The notes: generated from the sequence alone by a model not told the origin. DNA of 64,000 nucleotides from Cellvibrio sp. UBA7661 (GCA_002483365.1 DLHT01000012.1:1-64000), one strand, 5' to 3'; positions 36,588-45,770 are shown, numbered from the stretch's first letter. Translations and numbers: made by a program.

Positions 36588-37040
36588 ATGTTGCCGCGTG
36601 AACATTATCTGAAACAAACCTTCCAGGATGCCGTGAACTTTCCTGACGGCTTTGAAAAAGGAGGCCTGACGGATATCCAGGCCAGATTGATACGCAAACA
36701 AGGGGTACTGGTTAATGCGCTTTCCATGGATGAAGTTTCTGACCCCACTCCAGAAGACCTGCACATACTCAAAGTCATATCCAACCAAAGCGCCCCCAAA
36801 AGCCCGATTGAGCAAGCTTGGGTCAAATATCTCTCTATCGTAAAAGCGCGCCAGGCTGCGGCTCCAGCCAAAACCGCCAAAGCCAAAACAACCAAGCCCA
36901 AAGCTGCGCCGGAACCTAAAGCCGCGCCAGAACCTAAAGCCGCCCAAGAACCTAAAACCGCAGCCAAACCCGAACCGGCAGATGCAGCCAAGCCAGCAAA
37001 AGCTGCCAAGAAAACGACCAAGACCGCAAAAGCCGAATAA
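36588..37040 (+). CDS. DUF413/MaoP-like protein with histone-H1-like tail
   Basis: The first 85 residues match the pattern of the DUF413 family, whose E. coli member MaoP (YifE) organises the Ori macrodomain. Shared features are FPDGFEKGGLT, a glycine-turn RKQGVLVNAL and a final EQAWVKYLSIVK. The last 60 residues are low-complexity Ala/Lys/Pro (PKAAPEP repeats then KAAKKTTKTAKAE), like histone-H1-type tails of AlgP. The start is the second ATG (MLPREHY), because a GGAG sits six bases before it; the first ATG at 36576 overlaps that site. A DNA-binding, nucleoid role is inferred. It is monocistronic with a terminator. Confidence 0.82.
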   Translation: MLPREHYLKQTFQDAVNFPDGFEKGGLTDIQARLIRKQGVLVNALSMDEVSDPTPEDLHILKVISNQSAPKSPIEQAWVKYLSIVKARQAAAPAKTAKAKTTKPKAAPEPKAAPEPKAAQEPKTAAKPEPADAAKPAKAAKKTTKTAKAE

Positions 37041-37054
37041 TCGGCAAAATAAGC

Positions 37055-37085
37055 AAAAAAGGCGCTTTTGAAAGCGCCTTTTTTA
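37055..37085. terminator. Bidirectional terminator between the DUF413 gene and GH94 gene
   Basis: The stem AAAAAAGGCGCTTT/AAAGCGCCTTTTTT lies between two convergent genes and has T-runs on both strands. Confidence 0.9.
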
Positions 37086-37116
37086 TCTAACCGAAAGCAA
37101 TCCCCTCAAGCGGAAA

Positions 37117-39477
37117 TCAGGGAACCAACACCTCCAGATGGTATTCACTTCCGGCCTTAATGCTGCGCACACAATTATCGGCAAGCAGCTCGCCATCGCA
37201 ATGCAACTGCACCTTATCGATTGCAACACGCTTGATGCTCACATGAAAACGCGCACCGCGAAACTCGCGTACCGCTTTCGCTTCTTGCCAGCCTGATGGC
37301 AGCTGTGGGCTAACTCGCAATCCCTCAGTGCACCCCTGTAAACCAAATACACCTTCAACCAAACAGCGATACACCCAGGACACAGTGCCGGTATTAAACA
37401 GCTGTGATGAACGACCAGCCGTGCGCGGATATTGATGATAAGCGCCGCGATAATAATTGGGGATGTAGACAGGCAATTGGCCGCGCTGTAAATAATCAGC
37501 TTCACTTGGCCCCGGAATCATCTGTCGCAATAATTTATACGCACGGTCTTTTTCAGCAACTGTAAACAAACTGTAGATATAAAATATCGCCGCATGATTG
37601 TAGACAGAGCCATTTTCAGCAGAGCCGGGATGCTTCTGGGTAACGCGCCCTACATCGTCGCGCATAGCGGTATACGCAGGCGCCAACATGGCAACCCCGT
37701 AAGGCGTTTCCAATTGCGCTTCTACCGCGGCAATCATTTTTTTGCGCTGATCTTCGCTTGCCGCACCGCCAAGAATCGCCCAACTTTGCGGGTTTAAAAA
37801 AATACGCCCTTCGTTATCTTTGCTGATCCCGAACACCACATCATCATCTGTGATACCGCGACCAAACCACTCGCCATCCCACAAGTATTTATTCACAGCA
37901 GTATTAATGTCTGCCGCACCTGCGATATATTTTTGCTGCAAATCTTTGCGCGATGTTTTTTCACACACTTCCGCCCACAGATTCAACGCATAAGCCGTTG
38001 CGACAGATAACCAACCGGAAACGCCTTTTCCTTTATAACCCACCATATTCATAGGATCACACCAATCCCCTTGGGCGATAAAACTCAAGCCGCGATAATC
38101 GCGCGCCTGTAACAACCAATCCATCGCGTTGCTGATTCGTTCAAATACGCTCAGGGTTTTACCATCATGCCCCGCCACCCGCTCATCCAACAATGCGTAA
38201 TCATTGGCTTCATCCAGATAGGTTTTTAAACAGACCGGCAACCATACGCAGTGATCGGTATGGGGAATTTGGTTGATATATTTAAGCTCTGCACCTTCAA
38301 CTAATAAAATTCCGTCTGGCATTGCACCAGAACTTTCTTGTTGGCTGAGTGCATGTAAAAACGCCGCGCGCGTAACATCGGGTTTGATAAAGGTCATCCC
38401 CATATTGTCTTGCAAATAATTGCGTGTTTGCGGGTCCGTTGTCAGGCGATTGACATCACCATGATAAAACACCTGGCGCGGCAGCCAATTATTGACGAAA
38501 TTATTCAGCTCGGCATCCGGTGTTTCGATGTGCAAACAACCTTTTCCGCTCGCAACATAAGCAGCGTATTCAGCGCGAGCTTTAGCAAAGCCCTGCTCAT
38601 TTAAATAGGTATTACGCAGCTTGCTGATTTCAGCATCATCAAATGCCGGACCAAAAATAAAACGATAGGTTTTTTTATCGTCAGGTAAAAATGTTTCGCG
38701 GTATTGCAAAATGGCAGCCGGTGTTTCATAGCGTGCATCACCGCAAGACAGCAACTCTTGCTGCAAGCCAGACGGATAATGCAAACCGCCTTCACCTTCA
38801 AAACTCTCCTGCTTTGCCTCCCAAGCTGTTGGTGTTTGCTCATGCAGGAAAAACGTTTTGTCTTTGAACAATTTATTTTTAAAGTGATCAGCCACTTTTT
38901 GATACGGCGTGACACAACTTGCGACAATTCCACCCACGTCAGCGCGATATTCCGCGGACTGATTCATCCATGACATATATCCCACCGGAAAATAGGGATA
39001 GACACTGAGACGGCGCGAACGCCCGGAGCGATTGATAACATTCACTTCCCATAATTCAACAACATCTGCCACAGGCAGCGACAGCGTTAATTCAATTTCA
39101 ATGCCGAGTGCTTGCAACGTCCAGCGCAAATCACTTTTTCCCACTGAAAAGACATAGCGTTCGTAAGCCGCACGCACCGGTTCGTAAGGCGCCGAAAAAA
39201 TTTCACCCGTCTCTTCATCTTTTACATAAAAAAAACGGCCGGGATGATGCGCATAATAAGGCTGCTCTGGCTGCATAAATGTTTTTGCTTCCAGATTGGG
39301 CGCATAAGCATATTTGGCAGGTTCGGGCTGCATAAATTGTGCAACAGCATAACCGCGGCAGGTTGATTGGATCATCATCCGCTGGTTCCATAAAAAACCC
39401 GCTGCGCGCGGCATGGCCGTGGGGCTGTGCAATTCGTAGCGGTTACCAGCATCACTGGAATTTAGCAAATTAGTCAT
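37117..39477 (-). CDS. GH94 family phosphorylase, probable cellobionic acid phosphorylase
   Basis: GH94 enzymes cleave beta-glucosides with phosphate to give alpha-glucose-1-phosphate. The 786 residues show an N-terminal beta-sandwich, a helical linker, an (alpha/alpha)6 barrel and a C-terminal jellyroll. The general acid lies in the family GDWxD motif, seen here as GDWCD (470-474), followed by PMNMVG. ETPYGVAMLAPAY and SAENGSVYNHAAIF follow. The cysteine and PMNMVG differ from ordinary cellobiose phosphorylases, which usually read GDWNDG. The neighbouring transporter, regulator and gluconokinase argue for cellobionic acid as substrate, yielding gluconate. Substrate is inference; the family call is firm. 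Confidence 0.92.
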   Translation of the reverse strand: MTNLLNSSDAGNRYELHSPTAMPRAAGFLWNQRMMIQSTCRGYAVAQFMQPEPAKYAYAPNLEAKTFMQPEQPYYAHHPGRFFYVKDEETGEIFSAPYEPVRAAYERYVFSVGKSDLRWTLQALGIEIELTLSLPVADVVELWEVNVINRSGRSRRLSVYPYFPVGYMSWMNQSAEYRADVGGIVASCVTPYQKVADHFKNKLFKDKTFFLHEQTPTAWEAKQESFEGEGGLHYPSGLQQELLSCGDARYETPAAILQYRETFLPDDKKTYRFIFGPAFDDAEISKLRNTYLNEQGFAKARAEYAAYVASGKGCLHIETPDAELNNFVNNWLPRQVFYHGDVNRLTTDPQTRNYLQDNMGMTFIKPDVTRAAFLHALSQQESSGAMPDGILLVEGAELKYINQIPHTDHCVWLPVCLKTYLDEANDYALLDERVAGHDGKTLSVFERISNAMDWLLQARDYRGLSFIAQGDWCDPMNMVGYKGKGVSGWLSVATAYALNLWAEVCEKTSRKDLQQKYIAGAADINTAVNKYLWDGEWFGRGITDDDVVFGISKDNEGRIFLNPQSWAILGGAASEDQRKKMIAAVEAQLETPYGVAMLAPAYTAMRDDVGRVTQKHPGSAENGSVYNHAAIFYIYSLFTVAEKDRAYKLLRQMIPGPSEADYLQRGQLPVYIPNYYRGAYHQYPRTAGRSSQLFNTGTVSWVYRCLVEGVFGLQGCTEGLRVSPQLPSGWQEAKAVREFRGARFHVSIKRVAIDKVQLHCDGELLADNCVRSIKAGSEYHLEVLVP

Positions 39478-39498
39478 GATTGAAAACCCAATAACCCA

Positions 39499-41142
39499 TT
39501 AATTGTTTCGAGACGATAATTCGTGTTGAATATTTTCAACTTGCTTGTCTGTCAGGTTGTAAAACACCAAAGACAACACCGTAAGCAGCGCAAACATTCC
39601 CGGCACAATAGTTTGCATGTACACAATACTGTCGAGCGATGCGCCGGCTTGCATCTGCCCTGCTTGATAGCCCATCACTGCCAATACAGAAAGCATCAGC
39701 GCAGAACCGACCGCACTACCGATTTTTTGTGAGAATGTCGTTGCCGCAAATGTCATAGCCGTTGCACGGCGACCATTTTTCCACTCGTTATAATCGGCCA
39801 CATCGGCATACATCGCCCAGGTGATTGGCGGTTTAAAACCCAATGCAATGCTGATCAAAATATTGAACGCAAACATCAATAGAATTTCATTAGGTAATTC
39901 TGCGCTGTCTTGTTCGCTACCATCCGCGCGGGTGCGGATAACACTGATCACCTGCCCTTTGGCATTTTCAAGCGTGAGCCCTGCACCGGTTTCCGCAAGA
40001 GGTACGCGCTCTTTGATAATCCAGAAAATTTTGTCATGGCGCAGCCATTGATATTGATCACCATCCTGATGCGCGGAACCCAGTAGTGTTTGCGCATCCA
40101 GCTGCATTGACTCATTAACGGTAATATCTACCACACCATGGCGATCCGGTTTGGGAACAAACGTAAATGCAATCGACAATACGGCAACCACACACATCAA
40201 CCACATCATCAGTTTGCGTTTATCCACATATTTGGTCACGGTAGATGCCATCATTGCTCCCACCATCAAACCTGCCATTTGCAAACCAATATAGTTACCC
40301 AACAAATCCGGCCGCTCGACAAAGTAACGGAAATAATAAGCGGCTGAACTGCCACGCAGGGTCATGGCGATCATGAATACCAATGCCAATACAAATAGAA
40401 TCATCCAGGGGCGACAGATAAATAAATCTTTTAGGTCATTCAGAGGATTGGTTTTTTCTTGATGAGCGGCCGGCTGAATGCGTTCGCGCGTTGTTAAAAA
40501 GGTAACTACAAATAAACAGGATGCAATCACTGCATAGATCGCCATGGTCAGTTGCCAACCTTTGGCCGAGTAGCGGTCACCATCGCCAAAATATTCGGCC
40601 AGTTCCGGTGTGGCTGCACCGACGATGATGCTGCTGAAATACGCAAAAAAGAAACGCGTACTGTTGAGCGTATTGCGCTCTTGCACGTTGCCGGTAAGCA
40701 CTGCCGATAACGAGTTGTACGGCATATTCAACACGGTGTAACAGAGCATTAATAAACTGTAGGTTGCATAAGCCCAAATTAATTTTCCGGTTTCATCCAG
40801 ATCGGGAGTACTCATGGTGAGCACTCCCGCCCCCATCATTGGCAGGGCACCCCACAGTAGATATGGGCGGAATTTTCCCCACCGGGTATTGGTGCGGTCA
40901 GCAATGCCGCCAATGATAGGGTCGGTAATCGCATCGATAATTTTTGTCACCGTCACCATGGTTGCCGCTGCTGCAGCGCCAATACCAAAAACATCGGTGT
41001 AAAAAAAGACGAGATAAGAACCAATGATCGCCCAATAAAAATTAAATCCGGCATCGCCCAAACCATAACCAATTCGCTCACGCCAACTGAGTTTGGCAAG
41101 GCGATCATTTTTCATTGCAGGGGATTCTTGCGTATTCACCAT
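39499..41142 (-). CDS. GPH-family sugar:cation symporter
   Basis: This inner-membrane transporter belongs to the glycoside-pentoside-hexuronide branch of the major facilitator superfamily. Signatures are LSWRERIGYGLGDAGFNFYW, TDVFGIG, IIDAITDPIIGGIADRTNTRWGK cut by helices, and ADVADYNEWKNGRRAT near the end. Twelve helices are predicted. An insertion of about 85 hydrophilic residues lies between helices 9 and 10, probably periplasmic, and makes the protein 547 residues instead of about 460. A GGAG site precedes the ATG. It lies 21 bp upstream of the phosphorylase gene and should import that enzyme's substrate. Confidence 0.92.
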   Translation of the reverse strand: MVNTQESPAMKNDRLAKLSWRERIGYGLGDAGFNFYWAIIGSYLVFFYTDVFGIGAAAAATMVTVTKIIDAITDPIIGGIADRTNTRWGKFRPYLLWGALPMMGAGVLTMSTPDLDETGKLIWAYATYSLLMLCYTVLNMPYNSLSAVLTGNVQERNTLNSTRFFFAYFSSIIVGAATPELAEYFGDGDRYSAKGWQLTMAIYAVIASCLFVVTFLTTRERIQPAAHQEKTNPLNDLKDLFICRPWMILFVLALVFMIAMTLRGSSAAYYFRYFVERPDLLGNYIGLQMAGLMVGAMMASTVTKYVDKRKLMMWLMCVVAVLSIAFTFVPKPDRHGVVDITVNESMQLDAQTLLGSAHQDGDQYQWLRHDKIFWIIKERVPLAETGAGLTLENAKGQVISVIRTRADGSEQDSAELPNEILLMFAFNILISIALGFKPPITWAMYADVADYNEWKNGRRATAMTFAATTFSQKIGSAVGSALMLSVLAVMGYQAGQMQAGASLDSIVYMQTIVPGMFALLTVLSLVFYNLTDKQVENIQHELSSRNN

Positions 41143-41179
41143 TGCTCTCCAGTTTTTAATGCATGTTTATCCGGCAGAT

Positions 41180-42232
41180 TTACGCCAATCGCTGGGTAGA
41201 GGCGCGCTCGCGGATGATGTATCCCATATCGACGTGTTTTGATTCGATGTCATGCTCCTCCAACACGCGGATGATCATTTCAGCTGCTTTCACGCCCATT
41301 TCATAACGCCCAACATAAACACTGGTAAGCGATGGATTTACATAGGCGGCGGCTTCGGTATCGTTAAAGCCGCAAATAGCCAAGTCTTTCGGCACATTGA
41401 TATTCATGCGCTGGGCTTCAAACAAAGCGCCCAATGCCAGGTCATCGTTCGCGCAGAAAATCGCATCCAGAGTTCCATTGGTTAATGCCATGACGCTTTT
41501 GAATAATTCACCGCCCGCACAAACTGATGAGGGCTCAGGAGTAGTGGCGATATAATTTTTTTCATATTTCCCGGCCTGCTCAAGCGCCGATTTATAACCT
41601 TGCATCCGCTGCTGTACACGCGGATCCATACGCGCGCCAATAAAACCTATGCGCTCATATCCCTGCGCTAACAAATGGGCGGTCACGTCATAACCCGCTT
41701 TGGTGTGGGAAAAACCGACATTCATATCGATTGGATCGGGCAACAATTCCATGATCTGCACAATGGGGATACGCGCTTTCTGCAGGAATTGTTGGCAGGC
41801 TTTGGTCTGGTCGCCGCCAGTAATGATCAACCCCTCTGGCGATTGGCTGAGCAAGGTTCGGATCATCCGCTCTTCTTCCAAGGGGGAGTAATGGGTATCG
41901 ACCAGCAGAACTTTGTAGCCCGCTTGCCCCATAACCTCATAAATACCGCGCAATACATCAGTAAACACAATGTTGCTCAGCGAAGGGATCGCAACACCAA
42001 TGACCCGCGAGCGGGACGATGCCAGGGAGCTGGCATGCTGGTTGGGGATATAGCCCAATGAATCTATGGCTTTCTGTACCTGAGTGCGCAAAGCATCAGA
42101 CACTTTCTCTGGCTGGTTAATCACCCGCGACACAGTGATTGCACTAACACCGGCAAGGTCGGCAACATCTGTGAGGGTAATTTTCTTATTTATGCTGTCT
42201 TTTTTCGCTATTTTCATGGGCAATGTCTGCAT
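41180..42232 (-). CDS. LacI-family transcriptional regulator (GntR-like)
   Basis: This 350-residue repressor-type regulator has an N-terminal helix-turn-helix (TLTDVADLAGVSAITVSRVI, about 18-37) and hinge helix NQHASSLASSRS. A periplasmic-binding-protein-like effector domain completes it (FTDVLRGIYEVMGQAGY, GFIGARMDPRVQQRMQG, ICGFNDTEAAAYVNP). The effector domain resembles gluconate repressors of pseudomonads. It heads the operon with the symporter and GH94 genes and is divergent from gluconokinase across a palindrome, which it probably binds. ATG at 42217 is a possible later start. Confidence 0.93.
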   Translation of the reverse strand: MQTLPMKIAKKDSINKKITLTDVADLAGVSAITVSRVINQPEKVSDALRTQVQKAIDSLGYIPNQHASSLASSRSRVIGVAIPSLSNIVFTDVLRGIYEVMGQAGYKVLLVDTHYSPLEEERMIRTLLSQSPEGLIITGGDQTKACQQFLQKARIPIVQIMELLPDPIDMNVGFSHTKAGYDVTAHLLAQGYERIGFIGARMDPRVQQRMQGYKSALEQAGKYEKNYIATTPEPSSVCAGGELFKSVMALTNGTLDAIFCANDDLALGALFEAQRMNINVPKDLAICGFNDTEAAAYVNPSLTSVYVGRYEMGVKAAEMIIRVLEEHDIESKHVDMGYIIRERASTQRLA

Positions 42233-42268
42233 CTGCCATTATTTCGTCGTCACCATAGCACAAGCAAA

Positions 42269-42284
42269 ATGATTGCGCTATCAT
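42269..42284. promoter_or_regulatory. Probable LacI-type operator
   Basis: A 16-bp palindrome, ATGATTGCGCTATCAT, is perfect except for one central T/T-type pair on each side (ATGATWGCGCWATCAT). It has the central GCGC typical of LacI-family sites. It lies 36 bp upstream of the regulator's start and 46 bp upstream of the gluconokinase start. Confidence 0.65.
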
Positions 42285-42330
42285 GAGATTAATCGTATCA
42301 CTTGCGCTAAAATTCCGGAATCCACAGCCA

Positions 42331-42879
42331 ATGCCTCATAAACCCCTTCTATCCAACCCCGATGCCACCACCCATCTGATCATTCTGATGGGGGTTTCCG
42401 GCAGTGGAAAAACAACGCTCGCCAAAGCCTTGGCAGAACACTATGGCTACCAGTATCGGGATGGGGATGACTTTCACAGCCAGGAGGCGCGCGACCACAT
42501 GGCGAGCGGCAAACCGCTCACCGATGACATGCGCCTGCCGTGGGTGATCCGCATGCGCGACTATTTCCGCGATGCTGCACGCACCCAGCAACATTCCACA
42601 CTGGCCTTTTCGGGATTAAAACAAGCGCACCGCAATGAGCTGCGCAAAGCGGGATTGAAGACATTATTTTTATTCCTGCACAGCGACAAAAACACCATAC
42701 AAACACGCGTTAATAATCGCGCAGGCCATTTCATGTCACCCAGCTTGGTGAACAGCCAGTTTGATAGCCTGGAAGATCCCACGCAGGAAAGTGATGTGGT
42801 CACAATTGATGTAGAAGCACCGTTTGAGCAAGTGCTCGCACAGGCGATCGCGGTTGTCGACAGCGCGTTTTATCGGTAG
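42331..42879 (+). CDS. gntK: Gluconokinase
   Basis: This GntK-type kinase makes 6-phosphogluconate from gluconate and ATP. Walker A is GVSGSGKTTLA (about 21-31). The family signature YRDGDDFHSQEARDHMASGKPL is present as consecutive parts, followed by DDMRLPWV, and FSGLKQAHRNELR matches the usual CSALKRxYRD region. The start MPHKPLL gives 182 residues, normal for the family; the frame extends upstream into the operator. Divergent transcription from the LacI-symporter-GH94 operon suggests that it consumes gluconate released by the phosphorylase. Confidence 0.94.
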   Translation: MPHKPLLSNPDATTHLIILMGVSGSGKTTLAKALAEHYGYQYRDGDDFHSQEARDHMASGKPLTDDMRLPWVIRMRDYFRDAARTQQHSTLAFSGLKQAHRNELRKAGLKTLFLFLHSDKNTIQTRVNNRAGHFMSPSLVNSQFDSLEDPTQESDVVTIDVEAPFEQVLAQAIAVVDSAFYR

Positions 42880-43001
42880 CCAATCCAATGCTTGGCATTA
42901 GTCATTGCACAAGCGAGAATGTGAACTCTTAAGCGGGAACCTTATCAAAATAGTCAGGTAAAACACCTTGGCGACAAGGTTCATTTAACGGAGAGTCAGC
43001 A

Positions 43002-43295
43002 ATGTCCAACACCAAACGTGTATTGACCGGCACGCTATTGATCACCAGCCTCTTGCTTTCAGCCTGCGCAGCCAAAACCCAATATCGCAGCGCGTGTGAT
43101 AAAGAACTTGAAGCAGCCTGGAGCGAATTATCCATTGCAAAAGCAGAAGGGTTTAGCGGCACGATCAGTTACACCAAAGCCTTTGGCTTGATCACCTCGG
43201 CGCGCACTATGCAAACCGTAGAAAATTTCGATAACTGCTATAACCAGGCAAAAGATGCGCGCTTTTATATTCGCGAATCGCGCAAAGGTCAGTAA
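43002..43295 (+). CDS. Small lipoprotein of unknown function
   Basis: This 97-residue precursor has a lipoprotein signal with lipobox LLSAC (Cys at about 22). The mature part has two further cysteines (SACDKELEAAW and DNCYNQAKDAR) that could form a disulfide, and it is largely helical. A GGAG-type site precedes the ATG. The stop overlaps the GNAT gene start (TAATG), so both are translated together. No function can be assigned. Confidence 0.85.
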   Translation: MSNTKRVLTGTLLITSLLLSACAAKTQYRSACDKELEAAWSELSIAKAEGFSGTISYTKAFGLITSARTMQTVENFDNCYNQAKDARFYIRESRKGQ

Positions 43296-43771
43296 TGGAT
43301 ATGATTCGTTTGGCAACCCGCGAAGACCTCGCGGGCTTGCTTGCACTCTACCGCGAGCTACGCCCGCATGATCCGGAACTATCGGTAGCGCAAGCAGACA
43401 ACGCACTACACGAGCTGCTCACCAACCCTGATATCTTTCTCATAGTGGTAGAGGAAAACCAACAACTTATTGCCAGTTGCATGTTGGGTCTCATTCCCAC
43501 GCTAACCAATGGTGCCCGACCTTTTGCCATGATTGAACATGTGATCACTAACAGCCATTGCCGTGGCAAAGGCATTGGTACACGCATGCTGCGTTTTGCA
43601 ATTGATCTGGCATGGAAAAGAAATTGTTACAAAGTGATGTTGCTGTCAGGGATGCAGCGGGTAGAAGCCCATAGGGTGTACGAAAAATTAGGCTTCCGTG
43701 GCGATGTGGAAAAAGGTTATGCGTTAAAGCCGGAGTGGTATTTACCCGTACAACCCGATAACCCAAATTAA
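43295..43771 (+). CDS. GNAT family N-acetyltransferase
   Basis: This 158-residue acetyltransferase has a complete GNAT fold. MIRLATREDLAGLLALYREL forms strand 1 and helix 1. AMIEHVITNSHCRGKGIGTRML carries the acetyl-CoA site (RGKGIG), and MQRVEAHRVYEKLGFRGDVE is the C-terminal motif B. The substrate is unknown. It is coupled to the small lipoprotein by a TAATG overlap and followed by a terminator. Confidence 0.92.
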   Translation: MDMIRLATREDLAGLLALYRELRPHDPELSVAQADNALHELLTNPDIFLIVVEENQQLIASCMLGLIPTLTNGARPFAMIEHVITNSHCRGKGIGTRMLRFAIDLAWKRNCYKVMLLSGMQRVEAHRVYEKLGFRGDVEKGYALKPEWYLPVQPDNPN

Positions 43772-43772
43772 T

Positions 43773-43807
43773 AAAAAAACAGCGCCGATTAAGCGCTGTT
43801 TTTTTAT
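43773..43807. terminator. Bidirectional terminator between GNAT and phytase-like genes
   Basis: The stem AAAAAACAGCGC/GCGCTGTTTTTT with loop CGATTAA separates convergent genes and has T-runs on both strands. Confidence 0.92.
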
Positions 43808-43820
43808 GGCAACGCGTTTT

Positions 43821-45770
43821 TTATTCCAGGCTCAGAGCTGAGCGGATTTTTTTCCAATCCACATATTTAAAATTCTGCGGCGCTTCCGGCATGACCTTGT
43901 GACCGTCTTGCACTACCAACAGCCCTTCACTAAACAATTTTCCAAAGTTCGCGGAACTCACTTCCAGACCATCGGTTTCTGATACGCCATCGATATTTTT
44001 ATCCGCATCCATATCGATACGCACGCGGCCACGCACGTTGAATGGAGGCAATGCATCCATCACCACAAAGGTATTATTGCCCTGGCTGGATACCACCACA
44101 TAAGCGTGCTGCTTGCCGTGATAAACACCGACACCTTCTACATCCGGCACCAGAATATCACCCGCAGCCAATACTAATTCCGGTGTATTGCCAGCGGCAG
44201 GCTCAGCGCCGAGCGTCCAGAGTGCAGTATCTTCTTCGCCAATAAACAAACGCTGGTTTTTATCATCCGCCACGCAACCTTCGGGTTGGCTTTTAACATA
44301 AAAACGGCGCACGACATTTCCATTCCACTCGATTTTATTTTTACCCACAGCAACGGCGGTTAATTCAATTTGCTGAAATTCGCCGCTCTTGCCATTGGGA
44401 ATAGCGTAAGTTTTTTGTGCTGGCGATTGATACAAACAAAAACCGTAAATTTCTTCCAAATCGGTTTTTACACTGCCGGAAAAGGTGAGCTTTCCCGAGC
44501 GAGGATCAATAGTGTAAATCGCCAAACTGTTGTCATCGCGATTAGTTGCCACCGCGATATCAACACGTTTATTACCAACAGCAACGCCATAACGCACATC
44601 CACATTATTTAATTTACCGGTATTGAAATGCTGGACTTCCTTGCCTTGTAAATCGTATACAAATAATCCTTGCTGCTTGTTCGTGCCAATAACACGGCTT
44701 TTGTGCGGATGTTTTTTATTGACCCAAATAGCCGGATCATCTGCCGCATCGCCAAAGCGCAACATGGGTTCGGTTTGCACATCCGGCGTCACCGACACAA
44801 TGGGATAAACAGACGAAGACGGCGCTGTGGCTTGCCATGGTAAATCGACATGATGATTACCGGTTTTTTCATCGCCAACAATAATGGAGGCGGATTTTTT
44901 AGCTGCACGATAAACCGCTTTTACCAGCTCCGGCTCATCGGTTTCCTGCAATTCGATCAACTGTTTCTGTACAAATGCGGCCTTGGTAGTGGAATACACA
45001 GCCAGCTGTTTTTCTTCCGCGATAGCAGCCACCAACCCTTGCGGCAAAACAGCGAGTGCTTCTACGCCGCCCGATAATTTGCCAAAAGGCTTTTGCATAT
45101 CCACAATTTTACGATCAGGTTGCGATTCTTCCGATGCGCCGAGCGCCCAAATACCGACACCTTCTTCAGCAATAAATAATAAATCCTGTTCATCATCCAC
45201 TGCACAGGCTTTGCTGTTGGGCGCTACCGGCACACGGCGCAGTAATCTGGCATTGGCATTGCCCGCCGCATCCACCACTAACCAATGCTCTGCTGTGCCT
45301 CGTTCATCCAATAAATACAATGACAAATGCTGGCCAACTGCGCGGCTCAAACAAATATTTTCAATTTTAAATTCCGGTGTCGGTACACGCAGAAGTTCGC
45401 GCAATTCACCGGTAACAGGATCGAGCACAACCAACCCCGGTTGTTGCTCAGGTAAAAAAACGGTAGCAACAACCAGTGCGTCCTGTTTTTTTCCGTTTGA
45501 CTCGACACTGACCGGGTAACGCCAGTCAATAAATTCCGCAGGCTGCTTTAATTGTGCAACGGATTTCCCCTGCGCATCGCGCCAATCAATAGTGTTGCCC
45601 ACACTCAAATAAGTTGGTTGTTGCTGATAAAGCACATTCAAAGGCGCATGCAAAACCGGCGCGAATGACGCAGGCATATTATTAGGTGTATTTGCCAATG
45701 CAGTAATAGCCATTACTGTTGCACCAGCGCCCAGCACACAGGCAGTTAACAACGTACGCAAATGGATCAT
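43821..45770 (-). CDS. Double-domain beta-propeller phytase-like protein
   Basis: This is an exported 649-residue protein with a signal peptide to about residue 26. The C-terminal half is a beta-propeller phytase (3-phytase) domain. It opens with DAADDPAIWVNKKHPHKS, the calcium- and phosphate-binding signature, then NKQQGLFVYDLQGK, YGFCLYQSP, GCVADDKNQRLFIGEED and VVSSQGNNTF. The N-terminal half (about 45-300) is a diverged propeller with a parallel CAVDDEQDLLFIAEEGVG but without the DDPAIW signature. Such dual-domain enzymes hydrolyse phytate with calcium. The start follows an AAAGG site. It lies 85 bp downstream of a TonB receptor gene, probably in one operon for phytate or phosphate-ester use. 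Confidence 0.88.
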   Translation of the reverse strand: MIHLRTLLTACVLGAGATVMAITALANTPNNMPASFAPVLHAPLNVLYQQQPTYLSVGNTIDWRDAQGKSVAQLKQPAEFIDWRYPVSVESNGKKQDALVVATVFLPEQQPGLVVLDPVTGELRELLRVPTPEFKIENICLSRAVGQHLSLYLLDERGTAEHWLVVDAAGNANARLLRRVPVAPNSKACAVDDEQDLLFIAEEGVGIWALGASEESQPDRKIVDMQKPFGKLSGGVEALAVLPQGLVAAIAEEKQLAVYSTTKAAFVQKQLIELQETDEPELVKAVYRAAKKSASIIVGDEKTGNHHVDLPWQATAPSSSVYPIVSVTPDVQTEPMLRFGDAADDPAIWVNKKHPHKSRVIGTNKQQGLFVYDLQGKEVQHFNTGKLNNVDVRYGVAVGNKRVDIAVATNRDDNSLAIYTIDPRSGKLTFSGSVKTDLEEIYGFCLYQSPAQKTYAIPNGKSGEFQQIELTAVAVGKNKIEWNGNVVRRFYVKSQPEGCVADDKNQRLFIGEEDTALWTLGAEPAAGNTPELVLAAGDILVPDVEGVGVYHGKQHAYVVVSSQGNNTFVVMDALPPFNVRGRVRIDMDADKNIDGVSETDGLEVSSANFGKLFSEGLLVVQDGHKVMPEAPQNFKYVDWKKIRSALSLE

